Shown: in pieces, positions 32,173-40,528 of the stretch
How positions within the stretch are numbered: the stretch's first letter is position 1
Layout: each line of letters opens with the position of its first letter
Virus record (IMG/VR): IMGVR_UViG_3300020174_000010
Coordinates: 1-50,580 of that record
DNA: 50,580 nucleotides
Reading direction: 5' to 3' (one strand)
Source: a virus
The notes under the pieces: model-generated
The model's input: only the letters and a program-made list of their open reading frames with translations
What the model was told of the DNA's origin: nothing
The model's database searches: none
Made by a program: the position numbers and the translations under genes

Positions 32173-32644
32173 AAAATGGAATGGACTGCTCGTAGGAGCA
32201 TTTAAACGACCTAACAAATGGAGACTTGAAAAACCTCTTACATTTCATGCCGCGGCACTATTAGATAGTGAGATTGCAAAACTGAAAGAATGTAAAGTTG
32301 ATATCAAAATCACATCATCAGGTAAGATTACAGTACCTCTTGGATACGTTACAGACTTGGCATCAGTTCCTAGAGCATGTTGGGCATTCATTGCACCGTT
32401 TGATGTTGCACGACCTGCAGTTATTCATGATATCATGTATGAGCGTATCAACGCAAGACGCGGTGAGATTAGTGCATCAGACTTAGAAGCATGTCGTAAG
32501 ATTGCAGATTGTGTTTTCTTGCAAGCAATGGGTGAGACTGAACCACTCGTAGCATCATGGAAGAAGTATGCCGCATACTATGCAGTTCGTCTATTTGGAC
32601 GCTTTGCAATTAAATCATCAGCACCGAGAACATGGGAGAGTTAA
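32162..32644 (+). CDS. DUF1353-family protein
   Basis: The protein has 160 residues from ATG 32162, preceded by AAAGAGGAAGAG; the frame extends eight codons upstream but those lie in the spanin gene. The core VPLGYVTDLASVPRACWAFI, then RPAVIHDIMYE with an Asp/His pair, is the DUF1353 signature, a family often next to lysis or tail genes in phages. It has been suggested to be a hydrolase, without proof. It overlaps both the lipoprotein gene and the next membrane gene. Confidence 0.8.
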   Translation: MSNKKWNGLLVGAFKRPNKWRLEKPLTFHAAALLDSEIAKLKECKVDIKITSSGKITVPLGYVTDLASVPRACWAFIAPFDVARPAVIHDIMYERINARRGEISASDLEACRKIADCVFLQAMGETEPLVASWKKYAAYYAVRLFGRFAIKSSAPRTWES

Positions 32645-32907
32645 TCTCTAAAATGTTCAGCGATACGTTGTGGATTTACACAGCAATCGCTGGTGCTTTA
32701 TTAGGTGCCGCGTTTCTTGCATGGTTTCGCGATACTCGTATGGGACTATGGGCATACTCAAAGTTTGATGAAGCATTAGATTATCTCGTTAATCGATGGG
32801 GTTGGACTTGGTTACAAGAACCAGATGATATCTGGAGAAAAAGATATCCTCGTATAACTAAAAAGATTGATGAGTTAGAAGAAAGAATAAATAGTTTAGA
32901 GAAATGA
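32632..32907 (+). CDS. Small membrane protein, holin candidate
   Basis: The protein has 91 residues. One strongly hydrophobic segment (LWIYTAIAGALLGAAFLAWF, about 13-32) is followed by a soluble, Trp-rich and charged region (WGWTWLQEPDDIW) and a coiled-coil end. One-span proteins in a lysis block may be holins or anti-holins. Only position and topology support this. It overlaps the DUF1353 gene by 13 bases. Confidence 0.55.
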   Translation: MGELISKMFSDTLWIYTAIAGALLGAAFLAWFRDTRMGLWAYSKFDEALDYLVNRWGWTWLQEPDDIWRKRYPRITKKIDELEERINSLEK

Positions 32908-32908
32908 T

Positions 32909-33331
32909 ATGGCAGAAGAAGTACGCACCGAAATTGAACTCATAAAGAGGGATATCACACAACTTAACTTGGTTATCGGTAAACTCGATTTAACCATAGA
33001 GAAGTTGTCGGAAGTAGCGACCTCAATTAACCGTATGATAGCAGTACAAGAAAATAAAATTGATACTACAGAGAGACATTTGGGTCACAATGTAGAAATC
33101 ATCCATGAGAGAATAGAGAAAAATAAAAACGAAATGACAACTGAAATCGAAAAGTCACACTCACTCATCATGGATGAAATTAAAAAGTTACGCGAAGAGC
33201 AACAAGCACACCATGTTGCTGTAAGCGATAGACTAAACAAACTAGAGCAATGGCGCTGGATTATGATTGGCGGCGCAATGGTCGTTGGTTATCTTGTATC
33301 TGCATTACCACTTGATAAATTAATTGGGTAA
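32909..33331 (+). CDS. Coiled-coil protein with C-terminal membrane anchor (XhlA-like holin/haemolysin type)
   Basis: The protein has 140 residues. A long heptad region (about 5-110, IELIKRDITQLNLVIGKLDL and onward) ends in LNKLEQWRWIMIGGAMVVGY and a hydrophobic span (about 116-135). This is the arrangement of XhlA-type lysis proteins: coiled coil, then a single C-terminal membrane anchor. No endolysin gene is seen nearby. It starts two bases after the previous stop and is the last gene before a promoter. Confidence 0.6.
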   Translation: MAEEVRTEIELIKRDITQLNLVIGKLDLTIEKLSEVATSINRMIAVQENKIDTTERHLGHNVEIIHERIEKNKNEMTTEIEKSHSLIMDEIKKLREEQQAHHVAVSDRLNKLEQWRWIMIGGAMVVGYLVSALPLDKLIG

Positions 33332-33346
33332 TAATAAACTTTTTAC

Positions 33347-33375
33347 TTGACTTATGAAACCCTTTGATGTATATT
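33347..33375 (+). promoter_or_regulatory. sigma70-type promoter of the primase gene, predicted leaderless
   Basis: TTGACT (33347-33352), 17 bp spacer, TATATT (33370-33375). ATG 33383 lies seven bases after the -10 and no Shine-Dalgarno sequence is possible. Confidence 0.78.
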
Positions 33376-33382
33376 ATATATT

Positions 33383-34396
33383 ATGTTGCACACTGAACTT
33401 ACATACATTCATAGTATCTCGCACAAACTAAGAAATTTTAAGAAAAAGAAAGACTATCTTTATAATTTCTCATGTCCTTTGTGTGGTGATTCCACGAAGA
33501 AAAAAACAAAAGCAAGAGGATATCTATATCGTGTCAAAGACATGATGTTATATCGCTGTCATAACTGCGGTGTATCTACTACTTTTGGTAAACTTCTAGA
33601 AAAACTTGATGCTGACACCTATAAACGCTATATTTTCGAAAGATATAGTAATGGTGAGCAGGCGCACACCATGCACGACACGATTGAGTATCAACCTGTC
33701 GTAATCAAAGAAACAACCCTCCTAGACACCGTTAAAACCGTTTCTAGACTATCTTTAGACCATCCAGTACGCAAGTATATGCAGATGAGAAAGATACCTG
33801 AAGAGCGTTGGGATGAGTTGCGACTAGTCAATAAGTTTTACACATTCGTCAACAGAATATTACCTAATAAGTTCACTAATGTAGACCAAGACCACCCTAG
33901 ACTTATCATACCATTCTATGACAAGACTGGTAAACTAATAGGGTTTCAAGGTCGCGCATTCGGTAAAGAGATGCCGAAGTATATTACGATTATGCTTGAT
34001 GAGACTGCACCTAAACTTTATGGACTAGACAAAGTGAACTTTTCCGAAAAAATCTATGTTGTTGAAGGTCCAATCGATTCCATGTTTATAGATAATAGTA
34101 TTGCTATGGCAGGTGCAGATGCAAGCGGTTTAGAGAAACTTGATTGTGCATACAATAACTATGTATTTGTGTATGATAATGAACCGCGTAATCCAGAAAT
34201 TGTCAAGCGTATGAAGAAACATATTGACAATGATGATGCAATTGTGATATGGTCCGACAACATCGGCGAAAAAGATATTAATGATATGATTATTGCAGGA
34301 AAAAGCAAGTTAGACATTATGGACATTATAAGTAAGAACACACATAAAGGTCTAAGTGCAAGAATGAGGTTTAGTGAATGGAAGAAATGCGAATAG
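33383..34396 (+). CDS. 61: DNA primase (T4 gp61-like)
   Basis: The protein has 337 residues (T4: 342). The zinc-binding domain shows CPLCGDSTKK (about 31-40) and CHNCGVST (about 59-66). The Toprim-like catalytic part has VVEGPIDSMF (about 227-236) and VYDNEPRN (about 258-265), as in bacterial and phage primases. It makes primers for the lagging strand with gp41. The transcript is predicted to be leaderless, unusual for a core enzyme. It overlaps the downstream oxygenase gene by 19 bp. Confidence 0.92.
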   Translation: MLHTELTYIHSISHKLRNFKKKKDYLYNFSCPLCGDSTKKKTKARGYLYRVKDMMLYRCHNCGVSTTFGKLLEKLDADTYKRYIFERYSNGEQAHTMHDTIEYQPVVIKETTLLDTVKTVSRLSLDHPVRKYMQMRKIPEERWDELRLVNKFYTFVNRILPNKFTNVDQDHPRLIIPFYDKTGKLIGFQGRAFGKEMPKYITIMLDETAPKLYGLDKVNFSEKIYVVEGPIDSMFIDNSIAMAGADASGLEKLDCAYNNYVFVYDNEPRNPEIVKRMKKHIDNDDAIVIWSDNIGEKDINDMIIAGKSKLDIMDIISKNTHKGLSARMRFSEWKKCE

Positions 34397-34896
34397 ATAT
34401 AGTTGATGGGTTTATTCTACCTGATGAATTGCATAAGATAGAAAAATTAATAGTAGACCTGACATGGAATCCATTTGAGGGTGATGTTTATGAAACTAAA
34501 ACTTATCCTAGTGGCATCAGTGCCGAACTTGAAGGCGAGATTAGAGAAATATTAGATGAGCGTGTATTAGAACAAGCATATGCTCTTACATCTACTAAAC
34601 TAAGAATTAGTAGAGCATATGTAAATGGTTGGAAACCTAATGAAATTAGTTTTCCTCATAAAGACATGGTTCATACAACATGCTTAATATATCTAAACAG
34701 AAAGTATGACCGAAAGTATGGTGGTGAGACATTATTTTATGATGAAACAGGCGATGCTCATTATGCAATAACACCTACACCTATGAGAGCGGTGTTTTTT
34801 GATGGGTGGATAGAGCATAAAGCAACATCATTCAACCATCTATTCATGGGCGGATACAGACACACAATAGCATATAAATTAGTGGAAGAGGAATAA
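34378..34896 (+). CDS. 2OG-Fe(II) oxygenase
   Basis: The protein has 172 residues (ATG 34378; ATG 34387 is also possible). The ligands fit a small prolyl-hydroxylase-like enzyme: FPHKDMVHTT with His-X-Asp (about 97-103), LIYLNRKYD, GGETLFYDETG, then VFFDGWIEHKAT with the distal His (about 144) and a YRHTIAYKL end with the 2OG Arg. It starts inside the primase gene and is followed by a degenerate relative. The substrate is unknown. Confidence 0.8.
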   Translation: MEEMRIDIVDGFILPDELHKIEKLIVDLTWNPFEGDVYETKTYPSGISAELEGEIREILDERVLEQAYALTSTKLRISRAYVNGWKPNEISFPHKDMVHTTCLIYLNRKYDRKYGGETLFYDETGDAHYAITPTPMRAVFFDGWIEHKATSFNHLFMGGYRHTIAYKLVEEE

Positions 34897-34899
34897 ATT

Positions 34900-35409
34900 A
34901 TGAAATTTCAAAGTACAAAAGCAAAAATAAGAAAAGAAACACCAATGTCATTTAATACAAATGAAGTTGATGTGACATTTATTGATAATGTTGTTGACCA
35001 AGAAGATGCGGATCATCTTGTTAAAAACTTAGATGTTAATGATTATGAAGAACTAATTTCTATTGCAGATGAAATTAAAAATCATGTGTGCAATTCTGAT
35101 CCGAAGTATCGCAGATACTTTAATAGTAAACCTTATGATGTTCAGGTACATAATTTTGAATATGATGTGTATCCAGAACCATTTAAAGGAAAAGAGAATG
35201 AAGTACTAGTTATGCTTTGTATGTGTAGTTCTTGGTCAAAAGATTGGGGTGGAGAAGTAATTTTCTTTGAACAATCTGAACCTTCAGAAGTATTAGCATC
35301 GTATCCAGGTAGAATTATCGTCCAAGATGGAGAAACTTGGTCAAAAGTAACACAACCTAATGTCGCGGCAGTAGGTCCACTAAAATATTTATTTTTCAGA
35401 TTGAATTAA
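34900..35409 (+). CDS. Degenerate 2OG-oxygenase-fold protein lacking metal ligands
   Basis: The protein has 169 residues. The order of strands (MLCMCSSWSKDWGGEVIFFE, then SYPGRIIVQDGETWSKV) matches a 2OG-Fe(II) oxygenase, but the first His-X-Asp site is missing and the distal His position seems to be Trp (ETWSKV). So the fold is probably kept without catalysis, perhaps as a regulatory partner of the active enzyme just upstream. The start at 34900 has AGAGGAA upstream; ATG 34945 is an alternative that would remove a basic stretch. Confidence 0.55.
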   Translation: MKFQSTKAKIRKETPMSFNTNEVDVTFIDNVVDQEDADHLVKNLDVNDYEELISIADEIKNHVCNSDPKYRRYFNSKPYDVQVHNFEYDVYPEPFKGKENEVLVMLCMCSSWSKDWGGEVIFFEQSEPSEVLASYPGRIIVQDGETWSKVTQPNVAAVGPLKYLFFRLN

Positions 35410-35419
35410 AGGGAAGCAA

Positions 35420-37723
35420 ATGACACCAACCAGAGAAGATATTCTGGTCATCAAAAATGATGGTCGGAAAGAAACATTAGACATTAGAAAAATTCAAAAA
35501 ATCACACAAGAAGCGTGTGATGGTTTGCATGGCGTATCTGCATCACAAGTAGAAATGAATTCAGGTATTCAGTTCTTTGATGGAATTGAAACTAAAGACA
35601 TTCAAAAAATTCTTGTGAAATCTGCTTCCGACTTGATTTCATTAGAAGCACCTAACTATGAATACGTTGCGGCGCGATTGTTGCTGTACGGATTACGCAA
35701 AAACGTATTTGGTGAGTATGAATATCCTTCTCTGTTAGAGCATGTGAAACATAACATTGACCGTGGTGTGTATGATAAGGAATTACTATCATACTACGAT
35801 GAAGATGAGTGGTCTAAACTAGATGCTATGATTTATCATCAGCGCGACTTAAACTTCACTTATGCTGGATTACAGCAAGTGGTTGACAAGTACTTAGTGC
35901 AAGACAGAAGCAACGGTGATATCTACGAGACACCTCAGTTTATGTATTTGCTTATCGCCGCAACTTTATTCGCGCAATATCCTAAGGAGACAAGACTATC
36001 ATATGTCAAAAGATACTACAACGCAATCTCACTATTCAAAATCAATATTCCAACGCCTGTTATGTCAGGTGTCAGGACCCCTATACGTCAGTTTGCATCT
36101 TGTGTTCTTGTGGACGTTGATGACACTCTTGATTCCATTTTTAATTCTGATAGTGCTATTGGATACTATGTTTCACAACGGGCGGGCATTGGTATTAATG
36201 CTGGCAGAATTCGTGGAATCAATTCTAAAATTCGTGGAGGTGAAGTACAACATACTGGTGTCATTCCTTTCCTCAAAAAGTTCGAAGCGACAGTAAGATG
36301 TTGCACACAGAATGGTGTGCGTGGTGGTTCTGCTACTACTCACTTTCCTATTTGGCACAAAGAGATTGAAGATATTCTTGTACTGAAGAACAACAAAGGT
36401 TCTGAAGATAATCGTGTTCGTAAACTTGACTACTCAATTCAGTTGAGCAAGTTATTCTATGAGCGTTTTTTGAAGAGTGAAGACATTACTTTATTCTCAC
36501 CACATGATGCTCCTGGTCTATATGAAGCATTCGGTACGCCTGAGTTTGATGAAATGTATCTCAAGTATGAGAGAGCATATTCTGTACCTAAGAAGACTGT
36601 ACCTGCTAGAGAGTTGATGATTAATCTACTCAAAGAACGTGCAGAGACCGGTCGTATCTATCTTATGAACATCGACCACTGTAATACTCATAGTTCATTC
36701 AAAGACCGTGTGTACATGAGTAATCTGTGTCAAGAGATTACACTACCAACTACACCTATTCAGCATATCGATGATGAGAATGCTGAGATTGCTTTGTGTA
36801 TTCTATCTGCAATCAACATTGGTCAGTTGAAGCATACAGATGAGTTAGAAGATTTGTGTGACTTAGCAGTTCGCTCACTAGATGAGATTATTGACTATCA
36901 GAAGTATCCTGTCATTGCCGCTGAGAAATCAACTAGAGCAAGACGGTCTTTAGGAGTCGGATATATAGGTCTAGCACATTACCTAGCAAAGAACAAAGTC
37001 AAATATGATGATCCTAATGCATGGGAACTTGTAGATGAACTATCTGAGAGTTTTCAGTATTTCTTGCTGAGAGCATCTAATCAACTTGCTCAAGAAAAAG
37101 GTAAATGTGAGTACTACGACCGAACTAAGTATGCAGATGGTATTCTACCTATTGACACATACAAGAAAGAGGTCGATGAGATTTGCAACAGAAAGTTAAG
37201 TCGTGATTGGGATAATCTTAGAGCAGACATCAAAGCATACGGACTCCGCAACTCAACTCTGTCCGCACAGATGCCATCAGAGAGTAGTTCCGTTGTGTCA
37301 GGAGAAACTAATGGAATCGAACCTCCTAGAGCATACCTGTCCGTTAAGAAAAGCAAAAAAGGGACTCTTAAACAGATTGTTCCACAGTATACTACGCTAA
37401 AGAATTCGTATACTCTATTATGGGATATGAAAAGCAACGAAGGATATATCAAAGTCGTTGCGATGATGCAGAAGTATTTCGACCAAGCAATCAGTGGTAA
37501 CTGGTCATACAATCCAGAAAACTACGAGAATAATGAAGTGCCAATCTCAGTGATGGCGCAAGACCTACTTACAACCTATAAGTATGGATGGAAGACTGCT
37601 TACTATCAGAACACATATGATGGTAAGAAAGATGATGATGAAGAAGTAGAAACAACTGAAGTGCAATTGCAACCTAGTGAACTAAGTGGTGATGATGAAG
37701 CATGTGATGCCTGTGCAATTTAA
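35420..37723 (+). CDS. nrdA: Class Ia ribonucleotide reductase large subunit
   Basis: The protein has 767 residues. An N-terminal ATP-cone-like region (about 5-95, ILVIKNDGRKETLDIRKIQK) is followed by the catalytic barrel: FASCVLVDVDD with the first redox Cys (about 229), NIDHCNTHSSF with the radical Cys and Asn (about 416-426), and NLCQEITLPT with the second redox Cys (about 436-445). The C-terminal tail CDACAI carries the pair that regenerates the active site. It reduces ribonucleotides for phage DNA synthesis with NrdB and probably the glutaredoxin at 44753. Confidence 0.95.
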   Translation: MTPTREDILVIKNDGRKETLDIRKIQKITQEACDGLHGVSASQVEMNSGIQFFDGIETKDIQKILVKSASDLISLEAPNYEYVAARLLLYGLRKNVFGEYEYPSLLEHVKHNIDRGVYDKELLSYYDEDEWSKLDAMIYHQRDLNFTYAGLQQVVDKYLVQDRSNGDIYETPQFMYLLIAATLFAQYPKETRLSYVKRYYNAISLFKINIPTPVMSGVRTPIRQFASCVLVDVDDTLDSIFNSDSAIGYYVSQRAGIGINAGRIRGINSKIRGGEVQHTGVIPFLKKFEATVRCCTQNGVRGGSATTHFPIWHKEIEDILVLKNNKGSEDNRVRKLDYSIQLSKLFYERFLKSEDITLFSPHDAPGLYEAFGTPEFDEMYLKYERAYSVPKKTVPARELMINLLKERAETGRIYLMNIDHCNTHSSFKDRVYMSNLCQEITLPTTPIQHIDDENAEIALCILSAINIGQLKHTDELEDLCDLAVRSLDEIIDYQKYPVIAAEKSTRARRSLGVGYIGLAHYLAKNKVKYDDPNAWELVDELSESFQYFLLRASNQLAQEKGKCEYYDRTKYADGILPIDTYKKEVDEICNRKLSRDWDNLRADIKAYGLRNSTLSAQMPSESSSVVSGETNGIEPPRAYLSVKKSKKGTLKQIVPQYTTLKNSYTLLWDMKSNEGYIKVVAMMQKYFDQAISGNWSYNPENYENNEVPISVMAQDLLTTYKYGWKTAYYQNTYDGKKDDDEEVETTEVQLQPSELSGDDEACDACAI

Positions 37724-37734
37724 GGAAAAAAGTA

Positions 37735-38835
37735 ATGACAAGTGTATTTAACAAAAACAAAGTAGATTTCAAAAAACAACCAATGTTCTTTGGTGAAGAC
37801 CAAGGTATGCAAAGATATGATGAATTCAAGTATCCTGTCTTTGATAAACTCACACAGAAGCAACTTGGGTTCTTTTGGCGTCCAGAAGAAATTTCATTGC
37901 AGAAAGACCGCAATGATTATAATGAATTGCGTCCTGAACAAAAGCACATCTTCACATCTAATCTAAAGTATCAGATTTTGCTTGATAGTGTTCAAGGTAG
38001 AGGACCTGCGTTAGCATTTATGCCTTACTGTTCTTTACCAGAACTAGAAGGTTGTATTATTGCATGGGACTTCATGGAGACTATTCACAGTCGTAGTTAT
38101 ACATACATGATTAAGAACTTGTATGCAAACCCATCAGAGGTTTTCGACACAGTTGTTGATGATGAAAAAATTATGAAACGTGCAGATAGTATTACAAAGT
38201 GTTATGATGATTTCATTGATTATGCAAAACGATATGAATTGAATGGTGAAGGTACCACAAAAGAATTAAAACGCAAATTATGGAGAGCATTAGTTACAGT
38301 GAATATTTTAGAAGGTATTCGCTTCTATGTTTCATTTGCGTGTACTTTTGCATTTGGAGAGTTGAAGCAAATGGAAGGTAGCGCAAAGATTATCTCATTC
38401 ATTGCGAGAGATGAAAGTCAACACCTTGCTATTAGTCAACATATTATTAAGAATTACAAGAATAACGAAAATGACAAAGAAATGCTTGCTGTTATTGATG
38501 AAGAACAAGAGTTCATGTATGACATGTATCGTCAAGCAGTAGATGAAGAAAAAGAGTGGGCAAAGTATCTATTCAAAGATGGTTCTATGATTGGTCTCAA
38601 TGAGAAACTATTATCAGACTATGTTGAGTGGGTAGCAAACAAGCGTATGAAAGCAATTGGACTGAACGCAATCTATGATATCAAACCAGGAGACAACCCA
38701 CTACCGTGGACTCTTCATTGGTTAAATAGTTCTGGTCTTCAAAACGCACCACAAGAAACTGAAATCGAATCCTATGTCATTGGAGGTATTAAGCAAGATG
38801 TTGATAAAGACAGTTTTGCTGGATTTACTTTATAG
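37735..38835 (+). CDS. nrdB: Class Ia ribonucleotide reductase small subunit
   Basis: The protein has 366 residues. The radical site is intact: LLDSVQGR (iron-ligand Asp), METIHSRSYTYMI with Glu, His and the radical Tyr in the same spacing as E. coli R2, and ARDESQHL with the last Glu/His ligands. It forms the di-iron tyrosyl radical used by NrdA. It lies 11 bp after nrdA with AAGGAAAAA as ribosome site, so the two are co-expressed. Confidence 0.95.
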   Translation: MTSVFNKNKVDFKKQPMFFGEDQGMQRYDEFKYPVFDKLTQKQLGFFWRPEEISLQKDRNDYNELRPEQKHIFTSNLKYQILLDSVQGRGPALAFMPYCSLPELEGCIIAWDFMETIHSRSYTYMIKNLYANPSEVFDTVVDDEKIMKRADSITKCYDDFIDYAKRYELNGEGTTKELKRKLWRALVTVNILEGIRFYVSFACTFAFGELKQMEGSAKIISFIARDESQHLAISQHIIKNYKNNENDKEMLAVIDEEQEFMYDMYRQAVDEEKEWAKYLFKDGSMIGLNEKLLSDYVEWVANKRMKAIGLNAIYDIKPGDNPLPWTLHWLNSSGLQNAPQETEIESYVIGGIKQDVDKDSFAGFTL

Positions 38836-38843
38836 AGGACAAC

Positions 38844-39002
38844 ATGGGGAAACCAAAAACATATGCTTGTTTAGAATGTCATGCTGAGTTTAGATTAGCA
38901 CATAACATGGATGAAGAATATTATGTAGTGAGTGCCTGTGCATTTTGCGGAGGTGAATTAGAAACAGAAGAAGAATATTATAGTGATGAAGAGGATGAAT
39001 AA
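38844..39002 (+). CDS. Small zinc-ribbon-like protein
   Basis: A 52-codon frame starts at ATG 38844 behind AGAGGAC and ends at TAA 39000-39002. It contains two Cys pairs, ACLEC (about 8-12) and ACAFC (about 32-36), the spacing of a single zinc ribbon, and a very acidic tail (EEEYYSDEEDE). It follows nrdB by eight bases and precedes the MazG-like gene by three, so it is part of the nucleotide-metabolism operon. The function is unknown. Confidence 0.65.
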   Translation: MGKPKTYACLECHAEFRLAHNMDEEYYVVSACAFCGGELETEEEYYSDEEDE

Positions 39003-39005
39003 TAT

Positions 39006-39401
39006 ATGAAACTGAATGAATATCGTGAATTTGTAAGTGAAGTAACTAGTCAAGAGAGTAAAAACTTGACACACTTAGAAAGAAAATTGCAAGAGTTAGA
39101 CCACAAGTGTAATATTAGTACACTACTAACGGCGAGTATTGGATTATCTAGTGAAGGAGGTGAATTTAGTGAAATCGTCAAAAAGTGTGTGTTCCAAGGA
39201 AAGAATTTGGATGATGATACCATTTTTCACCTCAAACGAGAGTTGGGGGATATCCTTTGGTATTGGGTTAACGCATGTAGCGCATTGGATTTAGACCCAC
39301 AAGACGTTTTAGAAGAAAACGTGCATAAATTAGAAAAGCGTTATCCAGGTGGCGCATTTGATGCATGGTTCAGCGAGAACCGTAAACAAGGAGACTTATA
39401 A
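39006..39401 (+). CDS. mazG: MazG-like nucleotide pyrophosphohydrolase
   Basis: The protein has 131 residues. The MazG magnesium site is visible: EGGEFSEIVKK (ExxE, about 51-61) and ELGDILWYW (ExxD, about 79-87). MazG enzymes hydrolyse nucleoside triphosphates or (p)ppGpp-type signals; phage copies are common in marine T4-likes. A role in lowering alarmones or sanitising the dNTP pool is an inference. The stop overlaps the next ATG. Confidence 0.85.
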   Translation: MKLNEYREFVSEVTSQESKNLTHLERKLQELDHKCNISTLLTASIGLSSEGGEFSEIVKKCVFQGKNLDDDTIFHLKRELGDILWYWVNACSALDLDPQDVLEENVHKLEKRYPGGAFDAWFSENRKQGDL

Positions 39402-39637
39402 TGAGAGATACATTAATCAGTGCTTTCAAAGCACATGCAATTGGACACATTGAGAAGCATCGTGCCAATGTAGAAGTATATCTGCACAATCCTGCAGGAA
39501 TTGGAGAACATCCAGATATCATCGAAGCGATTGAAACTGAAATGAAACAGATTGCAGAATATGATGATATGCTAGAGATGATGTCGAAATATTTCGAACC
39601 AAGTGCAGGTCCATATACAGAAACTAAAATACCATAA
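39401..39637 (+). CDS. Small conserved phage protein, unknown function
   Basis: The protein has 78 residues. A helical chain with a conserved-looking centre HIEKHRANVEVYLHNPAGIG and EHPDIIEAIETEM, of the type common in marine T4-like phages. It has no known domain. The start and stop codons overlap with both neighbours (ATGA types), placing it between MazG and the RuvC-like gene. Confidence 0.6.
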   Translation: MRDTLISAFKAHAIGHIEKHRANVEVYLHNPAGIGEHPDIIEAIETEMKQIAEYDDMLEMMSKYFEPSAGPYTETKIP

Positions 39638-40194
39638 TGTATGTAGGAATTGACTATTCTTTGAGTAGTCCAGCAATTTGTATATCATCGACAGAAGAAT
39701 GTAAAATCGATGATTGCAAATTCTATTTTCTTACAACAAAGAAAAAGTATGAAGGCACCTGGAATAACATCTACGGTGACCTTCATAAAGAATGGACTAC
39801 TCCCTCAGAGAGATACCACAATATTTCGCAGTGGGTTCTTGATACAATTAAGTATATACCTGCACATGGTATTCTCAACCAAGTAACACTAGAAGATTAT
39901 GCTATGGGTGCTAAAGGTCGTGTATTTCATATCGGTGAGAATGCCGGTGTACTTAAATATAGACTTTGGAAACAAAACATACACACTAGAGTTATCTCAC
40001 CGAGTGAAGTAAAAAAGTATGCGACAGGTAAAGGAAACGCCAATAAAGATAAAATGTATGAAGCGTTTCTGAACGAGCATAAATATAACATAAAGCAAAT
40101 TATGGGACAGGATGCTACATTAGATAATCCTGTTACGGACATAGTTGATGCTTATTATATCTGTAAGGCGGGAATACATGCAGTATCTAGATAA
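39637..40194 (+). CDS. RuvC-like Holliday-junction resolvase
   Basis: The protein has 185 residues. RNase H-fold elements: the first Asp in VGIDYSLSSPAI (Asp5), Glu in VTLEDYAMGA (about 87-96), and VTDIVDAYYI with the last acidic pair (about 167-176). In between, a KKYATGKGNANKDKMYEAFL segment matches RuvC-type nucleases. It should cut branched DNA during recombination-dependent replication. T4 uses endonuclease VII instead, so this is a marine-type replacement. The 3' end overlaps the next gene by 17 bp. Confidence 0.8.
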   Translation: MYVGIDYSLSSPAICISSTEECKIDDCKFYFLTTKKKYEGTWNNIYGDLHKEWTTPSERYHNISQWVLDTIKYIPAHGILNQVTLEDYAMGAKGRVFHIGENAGVLKYRLWKQNIHTRVISPSEVKKYATGKGNANKDKMYEAFLNEHKYNIKQIMGQDATLDNPVTDIVDAYYICKAGIHAVSR

Positions 40195-40528
40195 CTTAGA
40201 CGGTGTTATATATCAAGAAACACTAATGAGCAAATATAGAACTCTCTATGAAAATTGGGGAGTATCTAATTTGATATTTGTTTATTTGAACATAGCATAT
40301 ATCAAAAACCAACATAACATTAATGTTGCTGAACATGAAGAGTGGAAGACCATCTGCGATTTATTAATCAGCAAATGGGATGATATGGCAAGTCTTTCAG
40401 ACCCAATATTTGCAACAGAATTAATGTCTAAAGAGTTAGTTGAACAATATGAAATTCCTGAGTTAAGTGAGTGGGAGGATGATATTGTTGAAAGAGCATC
40501 TTCTTGGTATTCTAGACGAACAGCATGA
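40178..40528 (+). CDS. Unknown protein downstream of the resolvase
   Basis: The protein has 116 residues from ATG 40178, with AAGGCGGGA upstream; the frame extends further left within the resolvase gene. The chain is helical with several Trp residues (YENWGVSNLIFVYLNIAYIK, EEWKTICDLLISKWDD). No family is recognised. It overlaps its neighbours at both ends, which fits an operon gene. The function is unknown. Confidence 0.55.
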   Translation: MQYLDNLDGVIYQETLMSKYRTLYENWGVSNLIFVYLNIAYIKNQHNINVAEHEEWKTICDLLISKWDDMASLSDPIFATELMSKELVEQYEIPELSEWEDDIVERASSWYSRRTA

